From positions 1 through 32,675 of the forward strand of contig CAMWKZ010000031.1 in the NCBI GenBank assembly GCA_947174945.1: a stretch of DNA of 32,675 bases, in the 5' to 3' direction. Under the pieces are notes generated by a model, which was not told the DNA's origin, did no database searches, and was given only the letters and a program-made list of their open reading frames with translations. The DNA comes from an uncultured Prevotellaceae bacterium. Lineage in GTDB: Bacteria; Bacteroidota; Bacteroidia; Bacteroidales; Bacteroidaceae. A program made the translations under genes and the position numbers. Shown here in pieces: positions 7,334-15,503 of this stretch (position 1 is the first letter of the stretch; every line of letters starts with the position of its first letter).

Positions 7334-9787
7334 TTAGCGCAGCTCTGCTCCCAGCTTCTGCTTCAGGTTGTTGATGAGCTTCTGCATGATAGCGTCAATC
7401 TGCTTGTCGCCCATCGTCTTCTCCGTGTCTTGCAGGATGAAGTTGACGGCATACGACTTCTTGCCAGCAGGCAGCTTGTCGCCCTCGTAGACATCAAACA
7501 GCTCTACCTTTCTGAGCAGTTTCTTCTCCGTCTGGCGGGCAATGGCCTCAATCTGCGCAAACTCTACGCTCTTGTCAATGAGCAGGGCGAGGTCGCGGCT
7601 GACGGTGGGGAACTTAGGTATCTCAGTGAACTCCACCTTCTGCTTGCGGATGACCTTCATCAGTGCCGTCCAGTTCAGCTCGGCATAGTAAACGGTTGTG
7701 TCAATGTCGGCACCTTTCTGCACCTTCTTCGACAGTACGCCCAACTCTATCAGCTTCTTGCCTCCACGGTTCTCGATGGTCAGTCCTGCTGAGAAGATGG
7801 GGTTGTCAGACTTCTTGCGAACCAACATTCCGGGCTGCACACCGATGCGTGCCAAGATGTTATCCACATGAGCATCAAGCTCGGCAAAAGAGGTGTCCTC
7901 GTTGGCGTGAGCCCATGAGCCTTCCACGCGCTTACCCGTCAGCCAAATACCTAAATGGTACTGCTCCAAATATGCCTGCATGGGGTTGTCCTCATTCTGC
8001 TTGTCGGGCGAGAAGTAATAGACGTTGCCGAACTCAAAGAAACGGCAGTTGCCATTCTTGCGCTTGGCGTTGTGCTCAATGCTCTCCAGTCCACCGTAGA
8101 GTAGCGTCTGGCGCATTACGTTCAAATCGCTCGACAGGGGATTCATAATGTGTACCAGTCCCTTCTGCTGCTCCTCGTCGTAATACGATGACTTACTTAA
8201 CGAGTTGTTCAGTATCTCATTGAAGCCGGCACCTACCAACTGTTCGCTTACCAGATTAGCCAGCTTGTGCTTTTGGTCTTCCTCACCCTTGATAACCAAG
8301 CTCGACTTCAACTGCGTAGGAATCTCCACGTTGTTGTAGCCATAGATGCGCAGGATGTCTTCCACCACGTCGCACGGACGCTGTACGTCTACGCGATAGG
8401 CTGGTACACAAAGCCGAATGCCTTGCTCGTTCTCCTCTAAAATCTCCATCTCCAACGAAAGGCAGATAGACTTCAGGGTTGCGAGGTCAATGTGCTTGCC
8501 GATAAGTGAGTCAACATAGTTGAATTTCAGGTCAACCACGGTGTTCTCTATCTTGGTGGGATATACGTCTTTAATATCCATCGACACCTTACCGCCTGCC
8601 AGCTGTTGGCATAACAGGGCAGCATACTCCAATGCATCAATGGTTCCGTTGGGGTCGATGCCACGCTCGAAACGGAACGAAGCATCCGTAGACAAGCCAT
8701 GACGACGGGCCGACTTGCGAATCCATGTGGGATGGAAGTAAGCCGCCTCAAGCACTACGTTACGGGTGGTCTCGTATGTGCCACTGCCCTTACCGCCAAA
8801 CACACCGGCGATGCACATCGGCTCCTCGGCATTACAAATGGCTAAATCGCGGTCGCTCAGCTTGTGCTCCACACCGTCCAAAGTCTGGAAAGGCGTTCCA
8901 TCAGGCATGGTCTTAACCACAATCTTGTGTCCCTTCACCATGTCAGCGTCGAAGCAGTGCAGGGGCTGACCCAATGCCATCATCACGTAGTTGGTAATGT
9001 CGACAATATTGTTGATGGGGCGCAGGCCGATGGTAGTCAGTTTAGTCTTCAGCCACTCAGGAGACTCTTTCACCTCACAGTCGGTAATGCTTACGCAGGC
9101 ATAACGCTTACAAGCATCCGTGTTCTCAATCTCCACCTCAATAGGCAGGTCGTGGTTATCAACGGAGAAGCCGTCAACCTCTGGACGATGGAGGGCTGTA
9201 TTGTAACCGTTCTGCTTGAGCCATGCGTAAAGGTCGCGAGCCACGCCCCAGTGCGAAAGTGCGTCGGCACGGTTGGCCGTGATGTCCACCTCAATGAGCC
9301 AGTCGCTTTCCAAATGATAGTATTCTGCGGCAGGCGTACCCACCACTGCATCGTCAGGCAACACGATGATACCGTCGTGCGAAGAGCCTACGCCAATCTC
9401 GTCCTCGGCACAAATCATGCCCAAAGACTCGACACCGCGCAGCTTTGACTTCTTAATCTGAAACTCCTTGTCGCCGTCGTAGAGCACGCAGCCTAGGTCG
9501 GCCACAATCACTTTCTGACCGGCAGCCACGTTGGGCGCACCGCATACAATCTGCTGGGGCTCGCCCTTGCCTAAATCAACGGTGGTAACGTGCAGGTGGT
9601 CAGAATCGGGATGCATCTCGCACGTTAGCACCTGACCAACGTAGAGTCCCTTCAGTCCACCCTTAATGCTTTGTACCTCTTCGAGTGCATCGACTTCCAG
9701 TCCTGTCGAAGTCAGCGCGTCGCACACCTGTTGCGGTGTCAGCTCGAAGTCAACATATTCTTTTAACCATTTATACGATATATTCAT
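7334..9787 (-). CDS. pheT: Phenylalanine--tRNA ligase beta subunit
   Basis: This 817-residue protein is the beta subunit of PheRS, which pairs with PheS (not in this window) to charge tRNA-Phe. The N terminus MNISYKWLKEYV is typical. It is followed by an EMAP-like tRNA-binding domain (about 40-155), B3/B4 editing and B5 domains (with ITANRADALSHWG near 170 and the FRFERGIDPNG stretch), and a C-terminal FDX-ACB anticodon-binding domain. I chose the ATG at 9787 because upstream in-frame codons lie across the promoter and the rprY terminator. A 14-bp palindrome, TTCATTGCAATGAA (9783-9796), covers the start codon. Confidence 0.96.
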   Translation of the reverse strand: MNISYKWLKEYVDFELTPQQVCDALTSTGLEVDALEEVQSIKGGLKGLYVGQVLTCEMHPDSDHLHVTTVDLGKGEPQQIVCGAPNVAAGQKVIVADLGCVLYDGDKEFQIKKSKLRGVESLGMICAEDEIGVGSSHDGIIVLPDDAVVGTPAAEYYHLESDWLIEVDITANRADALSHWGVARDLYAWLKQNGYNTALHRPEVDGFSVDNHDLPIEVEIENTDACKRYACVSITDCEVKESPEWLKTKLTTIGLRPINNIVDITNYVMMALGQPLHCFDADMVKGHKIVVKTMPDGTPFQTLDGVEHKLSDRDLAICNAEEPMCIAGVFGGKGSGTYETTRNVVLEAAYFHPTWIRKSARRHGLSTDASFRFERGIDPNGTIDALEYAALLCQQLAGGKVSMDIKDVYPTKIENTVVDLKFNYVDSLIGKHIDLATLKSICLSLEMEILEENEQGIRLCVPAYRVDVQRPCDVVEDILRIYGYNNVEIPTQLKSSLVIKGEEDQKHKLANLVSEQLVGAGFNEILNNSLSKSSYYDEEQQKGLVHIMNPLSSDLNVMRQTLLYGGLESIEHNAKRKNGNCRFFEFGNVYYFSPDKQNEDNPMQAYLEQYHLGIWLTGKRVEGSWAHANEDTSFAELDAHVDNILARIGVQPGMLVRKKSDNPIFSAGLTIENRGGKKLIELGVLSKKVQKGADIDTTVYYAELNWTALMKVIRKQKVEFTEIPKFPTVSRDLALLIDKSVEFAQIEAIARQTEKKLLRKVELFDVYEGDKLPAGKKSYAVNFILQDTEKTMGDKQIDAIMQKLINNLKQKLGAELR

Positions 9788-9820
9788 TGCAATGAAGTTG
9801 TTATATTCTGAAAATCCGTG

Positions 9821-9851
9821 CAAAGGTACAAAAAATCGGGCAAAGCACAAA
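9821..9851 (-). promoter_or_regulatory. Promoter of the pheT operon
   Basis: On the minus strand, TTTG (9851-9848), a 19-bp spacer and TACCTTTG (9828-9821) match the Bacteroidetes promoter well. The predicted leader is about 27 nt. The -33 element is inside the loop region of the rprY terminator hairpin. Confidence 0.82.
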
Positions 9852-9863
9852 GCATTTGCCCGA
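9836..9863 (-). terminator. Intrinsic terminator of rprXY
   Basis: On the minus strand a perfect 9-bp stem (TCGGGCAAA / TTTGCCCGA) with a 10-nt loop is followed by TTTTTTG. It lies 28 bp after the rprY stop and overlaps the pheT promoter. Confidence 0.85.
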
Positions 9864-9890
9864 CTTTTATTCGTCATACAACAGCGGCAC

Positions 9891-10589
9891 TTACTCCTCT
9901 TCTGGCGTAATGAGCTTATAGCCCTTGCCGTGGATATTGATAATCTCAATCTGCGGGTCATCTTTCAGGTGCTTACGCAGCTTGGTAATATAAACATCCA
10001 TTGAACGGGCATTGAAGTAATTGTCGTCTATCCAAATGGTTTTCAGGGCGAAATCACGCTGCAATATCTCGTTGGAGTGCGAGCAAAGCAAGGTCAGCAA
10101 CTCGTTCTCCTTAGTGGTCAGCTTGGTCTGCTTCTCACCGATGGAAAGCAGCTGCTTCTGGGTATCGAAGATGAACTTACCGATGCGGTAGACGGAGCTT
10201 TCCTTATTCTTCTTGCCACGCACACGGCGCAGGATAGCCTCAATACGGAACACGAGTTCTTCCATTGAGAAAGGCTTGGTGATATAGTCGTCGGCACCTA
10301 TCTTGAAACCCTCCAAGATGTCTTCCTTCAACGTCTTAGCCGTCAGGAAAATAATGGGTATGTCGGCATTGGCCTGACGAATTTCCTGTGCCAGCGTGAA
10401 GCCATCCTTCTTGGGCATCATCACGTCAAGCACGCAGATGTCAAACTTGGTCTTCAGGAAGGCTTTATAGCCTGCCTCACCATCGGGGCAGAGTTCTGCC
10501 ATGTAACCCTTGGCTGCTAAGTATTCACGCAACAGCATTCCGAGGTTCTCATCGTCTTCGCAAAGAAGAATTTTCAGTTTTTCGTCCAT
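9891..10589 (-). CDS. rprY: OmpR-family response regulator RprY
   Basis: This 232-residue protein has a receiver domain (about 5-118) with acidic pocket EDD (11-13), phospho-acceptor Asp55 in LDVMMP, Thr83 and Lys105 (TKPF), followed by a winged-helix DNA-binding domain (about 130-228). It matches the Bacteroidota RprY type and is encoded 25 bp after its partner kinase RprX. All residues needed for phosphotransfer are present. The regulon cannot be read from the sequence. Confidence 0.93.
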   Translation of the reverse strand: MDEKLKILLCEDDENLGMLLREYLAAKGYMAELCPDGEAGYKAFLKTKFDICVLDVMMPKKDGFTLAQEIRQANADIPIIFLTAKTLKEDILEGFKIGADDYITKPFSMEELVFRIEAILRRVRGKKNKESSVYRIGKFIFDTQKQLLSIGEKQTKLTTKENELLTLLCSHSNEILQRDFALKTIWIDDNYFNARSMDVYITKLRKHLKDDPQIEIINIHGKGYKLITPEEE

Positions 10590-10614
10590 AATTCTATTCG
10601 TTTAGTGTTAATAA

Positions 10615-12171
10615 TTAATCTTCCTTCATCACGGGCAGTGAGATGGTAAACTTTGTGCCCTTCCCTACCTCACTCTCCGCCTTGATGTCGCCTTGGTGCA
10701 GGTCAATCACCTTTTTCACGTAGGCCAGTCCCAGCCCAAAGCCCTTCACGTCATGCTTGTTACCCGTATGCACACGGTAGAACTTATCAAATATCTTCTT
10801 CAGGTTCTCCCGCTTGATACCTAATCCCGTATCGCGAATGCTTAGGTAGAGCTTCTCCGAGTCGTTCCATGTGTGGATATAGATGTCAAGCGGTTCGTCC
10901 TGTTTGCGATACTTCACCGCATTGTCCAACAGGTTAGTGATAGCATTCTGGAAATGCACCTCATCGACATAGATGGCTGAGTCGACAGCCTCTATCTGCG
11001 TATAAATCTTACCACCCGTATGCTCCACACGCAAGGTGAACGTCAGGGCCAGTTGCTCCACCATCTCGTTCAAGTCAAGCTCTTTCTTCTTAAATACCAC
11101 ACTTTTCTTGTCAAACATCGACATCTGAAGCACCTTCTCCACCAAGAACCGCAACCGCTTCGACTCATCGCCAATAACACTGCTCAAGTGCTTGGTCATC
11201 TGTTCCGTCTTGGTCACCGAGTCATCGTTCATCATCTGGGCAGCCAGCGAGATAGAGGCAATGGGCGTCTTCAACTCATGGGTCATGTTGTTGATAAAGT
11301 CATTCTTAATCTCCGTGTACCGCTTCTGTCGGAAGATGACAACAATGGTAAAGAGGAACGTGATAAGCAGCACAATGGTGAAGATAATACTGGGTATCAT
11401 GAAGCGCACACTGGAGAAGATATACGAGTTCATCTCCGGGAAGTGGATGCGCACCACGCCCATCTTTGACTGCGGGTCTTTGCGGAAGAGCACCTGCTGA
11501 TAGGTGTACTCACGTCCCTTGTCCTCGTAGTCGGGGCAGCGATACACTTCGCGACCGTCCGTAGTCGACACCGTTAGGTGGAAGGGTATGTTAATACCGT
11601 TATTGATAAGCTCGTTGCGGATGTCTTGGTCTAACATTCTGAAGTTCACACGCTCCTTCAATGGCCTGTCGCTGGCAGTATAGAGGATGTTATAAACCAC
11701 CTCGTCCAACAACGCCTTCTGATAGACGTAGCGGTTGCGCACTATCTCCTGCATCGTCTTTGTGGCATCGGCCAGTGAGTTCTTATCCTTACTCATGATG
11801 ACGGCCTTAGGCACGGAGGCAGGCTTCATCTCAAACGTCTTCAACTGAAACGAAGAATAGACAGTTCCATCGTCGGCAGCCACGGCAAACTGGTGCGAAT
11901 GCTTGATGGTGCCGTCCAGTCCGTCAATCATCACGGAGTCCTGAGTAAAAGCCCTGCGCTCCGTTTCATTCACGTCCTTCTCCAGATACCTTAGGGTTTC
12001 ATCCACCTCCAAGTTGTGAGACGCCTGATAGAGCGAGCGGTTCACACTCTCATCGAACTGCTCTTTCTTCATCTTTACCATCTCCTCGACATAGGAGAAC
12101 TGAAGGAAGAGCAGCACCAGGAACGAGAATCCCATGATGATGGCTATGGCCCATATAGTAGACTTCTTCAT
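10615..12171 (-). CDS. rprX: Sensor histidine kinase RprX
   Basis: This 518-residue kinase has two membrane spans (about 7-27 and 257-281) enclosing a periplasmic sensor domain of roughly 230 residues, then HisKA with His298 (MTHELKTPIAS) and an HATPase domain with N box (Asn413, Asn417), G1 RDTGLGI (446-452), F box IFDKF (460-464) and G2 GFGLGL. It is the cognate partner of RprY. A -7 element TATCTTTG at 12187-12180 on the minus strand lies so close to the ATG that the mRNA would be almost leaderless. A cluster of GTTAA motifs lies upstream (12216-12253). Confidence 0.93.
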   Translation of the reverse strand: MKKSTIWAIAIIMGFSFLVLLFLQFSYVEEMVKMKKEQFDESVNRSLYQASHNLEVDETLRYLEKDVNETERRAFTQDSVMIDGLDGTIKHSHQFAVAADDGTVYSSFQLKTFEMKPASVPKAVIMSKDKNSLADATKTMQEIVRNRYVYQKALLDEVVYNILYTASDRPLKERVNFRMLDQDIRNELINNGINIPFHLTVSTTDGREVYRCPDYEDKGREYTYQQVLFRKDPQSKMGVVRIHFPEMNSYIFSSVRFMIPSIIFTIVLLITFLFTIVVIFRQKRYTEIKNDFINNMTHELKTPIASISLAAQMMNDDSVTKTEQMTKHLSSVIGDESKRLRFLVEKVLQMSMFDKKSVVFKKKELDLNEMVEQLALTFTLRVEHTGGKIYTQIEAVDSAIYVDEVHFQNAITNLLDNAVKYRKQDEPLDIYIHTWNDSEKLYLSIRDTGLGIKRENLKKIFDKFYRVHTGNKHDVKGFGLGLAYVKKVIDLHQGDIKAESEVGKGTKFTISLPVMKED

Positions 12172-12179
12172 ATCGGTTG

Positions 12180-12187
12180 CAAAGATA
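12180..12187 (-). promoter_or_regulatory. Probable -7 element of rprXY
   Basis: TATCTTTG on the minus strand matches TAnnTTTG. No clear TTTG lies 19-21 bp upstream, so this promoter may need an activator. The predicted start is within a few bases of the rprX ATG. Confidence 0.5.
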
Positions 12188-12215
12188 ACGCATTTCCCGA
12201 TACGAAGAAGTCTTA

Positions 12216-12253
12216 TAGTTAATTATTTCCGTTAAATTTAACGTCTTTAACTA
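12216..12253. promoter_or_regulatory. Nested AT-rich inverted repeats upstream of rprX
   Basis: A perfect 14-bp palindrome CGTTAAATTTAACG (12230-12243) lies between inverted copies of TAGTTAA (12216-12222) and TTAACTA (12247-12253). This gives four GTTAA/TTAAC half-sites within 38 bp, in the gap between the TonB receptor stop and rprX. It could be an operator or a weak terminator hairpin for the receptor gene. Confidence 0.45.
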
Positions 12254-12269
12254 CTTTATGATGTTTTAG

Positions 12270-14654
12270 TTAAAAATGCAGTCTTACATCACACCCTAAC
12301 TGGATTGGATTGCCACGTTGGGCGAAGTACAGTTTCTCTCCGCCGAAGCTGCTATCAATGGCAAACGTGTTGTAGTTGGCGTTAGTCAGGTTGCGCCCCC
12401 ACAAGGAAACGGTGACGGGCGACAGGTCGGCATCAATATGGGCACCCAATTCGGCATACATCCGTTGGCTATAGCTGTTGGCAGCATCCCAGTAGGTTTT
12501 GCCCTGCGCATTCACGTTAATACCGACGGTCACACTGCGCAGCACACTGCCACCCATGTCTATACGATAGTCGGCATTGGCAGACAACGTATGCTGGGGC
12601 GCATACGGCACATACTTACCCGAATAGTCGATAGCCTCATTCTTGCCATCAACGGTCACGCTATCCATATACTCCTTAAACTTGGCGTGTGTATAGCCAT
12701 AGCTGACAGCCCAGTTCAGGTGGTCGTCCAGCGCACTGCCACGCAGCGTTGCCTCAAGCCCACAACTGTAGCTACGGCCTGCATTGACCATCGAACGACC
12801 GAAGCCGTACTGAGTGGCAAAGACCGAAAGCTGCTGGTTGTGCAGTTGCATATAGTAGGCTGAGAGGTCTAAATGCAGTGTATTGCCAAAGAGATTCAAG
12901 TGCGTACCCACTTCGTAGTTCCACGACTCCTCGGGCTTATATAATATAGTATTACGGATATTGTCATAAGCAGCAGCATCGTGCGTGAGTTCCACATCGC
13001 CGCGAGCAGTCTGGGCACTACCCTGCAACTCGGCTTGCAGGATGTCGCTGAACATCTGGATATTGAAACCACCAGCCCGATAGCCTTTTGCCACAAGGGC
13101 ATAGACGTTACTGCCCGACTGGCCGACGCGCCATGTCAGTCCCACCTTGGGCAACAGCTGTTCAAACGTAGCCTTCTCCTCTCTTTCCAGCACCGAGCGC
13201 ACACTGGCTTTCACGTTGACACCCATGATACTCTCATCAAGGTGAGTTACTGCACTGGTGGCATACGCTAACGAGTTCCGACTGATGTCGTAGCGGAAGC
13301 CCAGCGTGGCCGTCAGGCGGTCTGTCAGGTTCAGATGTGTCTCGTGAAAGAATCCGTAGTTGGTCTGCGGCGTATGGAAGAGGCCTGGAATGGTTTCGGT
13401 CTCCATCGTGATGTGGCATCCACCGAGACGCTCAATCATGGCAGCGGCGGCGGCCATACCCATTTTCTGCGCCATCGCATTGAGCATACCATTATAGGCA
13501 TAGTCCTCTATCTGCTTAGAGAGGAAACGGTTCATCTCCGGGTCAAAGAACACGGGGGCATCGGTCTTCAGCCACTGATGTGAGAAGAATGCACCCGTGG
13601 TGCCCTGCCAAACGCCCAGCTGGTGGGTCTTGTGTACGAGTTCCTGCGTCACGCTGTTCTGCAGCTGCTTCTCCCGCATGTGCATATAGTCGAGCGGACG
13701 ATAGTCAATGTCCATCAGCATATCGTCATTCAGATACTGCCAACTGGCGGTATAGGCCACGTCAGCATGGTTGCCAGCATAGGTCAGGTTCAGTCCTGCA
13801 TTCATCATGTTGCGCTTATAGTTGCCCTGATGATTGGTTGCAGGGTTGGCCGCCCGCCTCAGGTCATCGTCCAACTGCCCGTAAGCAAAGCCGTTCTGGC
13901 GCACATACTGATAGTCGGCAGTCATGTCGAGCGTCAGGCGTTCCGACGGCTTGGCCACGAAACGCAGGCGCCCACCCGCCTCGTCCATATTGTCGGCACG
14001 CCCGTTGTCAAAGTCGTTGCGCAGAAAACCATTGGTTCCGTTATAGAAAGCAGCTAACGAGAGAGCAGCGCGGTCGCTAAGGCGGCGGTAGTGGGCTGCC
14101 TCTGCCGTGCGCTGGAAGTAGGTGCCGACACTGAGCCGAACATCCGTTCCCTGATAGTTCATCGGGTTCTTGGTATAGATGCGCACCAGCCCCCCCTCGG
14201 TGTTGATGCCATAGAGCGTTCCCTGCGGGCCTCTCAGCACATCGACGCGATTGATGCCAAAGAAGTGGCTGTTAAAGGCCGACTTCGACATTAAGGGCAC
14301 GTTATCAACATAAACACCCATCGAAGGGCTGTTGATACGCGAGCCGATGCCCCTGACGTACATGGCCGACGTATAGCGCGAACCATAGGCGGGCATGACA
14401 AACGACGGCACATAGCACGACGCATCGCGCAGGTCGCGCACGCCCAACTGGGTCAGCTCGCCAGAGGTAAGCACCGTCGAGCTCATGGGCTGACGGCGCA
14501 GCTTCTGATATTCCTTTGACTGAGACACCACGACCACCTCATCAAGGTCGTAGACGCGTGATGAATCGGCCAGCTCGCGACGGCTGTCTGCCATTGCAGG
14601 CAACAGCGCGCTCAAGGCCACCACCAACGATAATGCTTTCTTCATATTATTCAT
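12270..14654 (-). CDS. TonB-dependent outer-membrane receptor
   Basis: This protein of about 794 residues has a signal peptide (ends PAMA, near residue 22), a TonB-box-like stretch DLDEVVVV just after it, a plug domain (about 50-160, with VRGIGSR, GVYVDNVPL and VDVLRGPQGTLYG) and a 22-strand-type barrel ending in the expected C-terminal Phe. It lacks the N-terminal carboxypeptidase-like domain and there is no SusD partner, so it looks like an iron-complex or cofactor receptor rather than a SusC glycan transporter; the substrate is unknown. Starts at 14660 (TTG), 14654 (ATG) and 14645 (ATG) are all possible; I use 14654. The gene lies directly upstream of rprXY. Confidence 0.9.
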   Translation of the reverse strand: MNNMKKALSLVVALSALLPAMADSRRELADSSRVYDLDEVVVVSQSKEYQKLRRQPMSSTVLTSGELTQLGVRDLRDASCYVPSFVMPAYGSRYTSAMYVRGIGSRINSPSMGVYVDNVPLMSKSAFNSHFFGINRVDVLRGPQGTLYGINTEGGLVRIYTKNPMNYQGTDVRLSVGTYFQRTAEAAHYRRLSDRAALSLAAFYNGTNGFLRNDFDNGRADNMDEAGGRLRFVAKPSERLTLDMTADYQYVRQNGFAYGQLDDDLRRAANPATNHQGNYKRNMMNAGLNLTYAGNHADVAYTASWQYLNDDMLMDIDYRPLDYMHMREKQLQNSVTQELVHKTHQLGVWQGTTGAFFSHQWLKTDAPVFFDPEMNRFLSKQIEDYAYNGMLNAMAQKMGMAAAAAMIERLGGCHITMETETIPGLFHTPQTNYGFFHETHLNLTDRLTATLGFRYDISRNSLAYATSAVTHLDESIMGVNVKASVRSVLEREEKATFEQLLPKVGLTWRVGQSGSNVYALVAKGYRAGGFNIQMFSDILQAELQGSAQTARGDVELTHDAAAYDNIRNTILYKPEESWNYEVGTHLNLFGNTLHLDLSAYYMQLHNQQLSVFATQYGFGRSMVNAGRSYSCGLEATLRGSALDDHLNWAVSYGYTHAKFKEYMDSVTVDGKNEAIDYSGKYVPYAPQHTLSANADYRIDMGGSVLRSVTVGINVNAQGKTYWDAANSYSQRMYAELGAHIDADLSPVTVSLWGRNLTNANYNTFAIDSSFGGEKLYFAQRGNPIQLGCDVRLHF

Positions 14655-14669
14655 AAACAATTACGGGTG

Positions 14670-14701
14670 CAAAGGTACTGCTTTCCCCTGACACCCGCAA
14701 T
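14670..14701 (-). promoter_or_regulatory. Promoter of the TonB-dependent receptor
   Basis: On the minus strand ATTG (14701-14698), 20 bp, then TACCTTTG (14677-14670). The predicted start is only about 10-20 nt before the candidate start codons. Confidence 0.7.
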
Positions 14702-14720
14702 CCACATTTATATGGATTTT

Positions 14721-15503
14721 TCACGACTGGCGCTGCCGCACGGCTTCGAACATCAGCACGGCTGCCGACACGGAAACATTGAGCGAATCGCCCATGCCCA
14801 GCATGGGGATGCGGATATGGGCATCGGCTGCCTCGCGCCACTGGGCGGTCAGCCCCGTGGCCTCAGTCCCCATGACGATGGCCGTCGGGCCAGTCATGTC
14901 AGTCTCGTAGTAGTAATGGGAGTCTTGCAACTGGGCGGTCAGCAACTGGATGCCCTTGGCCTTGAGCCAGCGGATGCACTCGTCCGTGGTGCAAGCCACA
15001 CAGGGTACGCTAAAGAAGGCACCCACCGAAGCGCGAATCAGATTGGGGTTGTAGAGGTCGGTCAGCGGGTCGCACACGATAACGGCATCCACATTGGCCG
15101 CATCGGCAGAGCGCAAGACGGCCCCGAGATTGCCGGGCTTCTCAACGCTCTCGAGCACAACGATGAGCGGCGACTTGCGTAATGGCAGGTCGGCCAGCGT
15201 GGCCTGACGGGCTACGACCTCGGCAATGACGCCCTCCGTACCGCCCCGATACGCCACCTTATTATATATATCAGCCGTCACCTGATAGACACGGGCAGCC
15301 TCCACCTGCGGTTCCTCCACTCCAAAGATGGCAGGACACCAGAACAAGGTGTCTACCCTATAGCCACGGCTGACGCACCGCTCCAGTTCCCTGCGCCCCT
15401 CCACGACAAACAGCCCGCTCTTGCGCCGCTCCGAAGACTTCTGCTGCAACTCCAAGAGACGGCGCACCTTCGGGTTCTGCATACTGATGAGCTGCTCCGT
15501 CAT
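14721..15503 (-). CDS. SpoU/TrmH-family RNA 2'-O-methyltransferase
   Basis: This 260-residue protein is a knotted SPOUT methyltransferase that uses SAM to methylate ribose 2'-O in rRNA or tRNA. The N-terminal substrate-binding part (1-100) contains FVVEGRREL. The catalytic domain shows motif 1 (EKPGNLGAVLRSADAA, 121-136), motif 2 (VMGTEATGL, 210-218) and motif 3 (IPMLGMGDSLNVSVSAAV, 232-249). The ATG at 15503 overlaps the nadE stop (ATGA). Upstream in-frame codons lie inside nadE and are not used. The exact RNA target is not evident. Confidence 0.92.
   Translation of the reverse strand: MTEQLISMQNPKVRRLLELQQKSSERRKSGLFVVEGRRELERCVSRGYRVDTLFWCPAIFGVEEPQVEAARVYQVTADIYNKVAYRGGTEGVIAEVVARQATLADLPLRKSPLIVVLESVEKPGNLGAVLRSADAANVDAVIVCDPLTDLYNPNLIRASVGAFFSVPCVACTTDECIRWLKAKGIQLLTAQLQDSHYYYETDMTGPTAIVMGTEATGLTAQWREAADAHIRIPMLGMGDSLNVSVSAAVLMFEAVRQRQS

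Noticed and set aside
9788..9961. N-terminal extension of PheT by 58 residues
   Set aside because: The extension would lie across the pheT promoter and the rprY terminator; MNISYKWLKEYV is the family N terminus.
14700..14722. Terminator after the methyltransferase gene (ATCCATA...TGTGGAT)
   Set aside because: A short imperfect hairpin without a T-run on the minus strand; not convincing.
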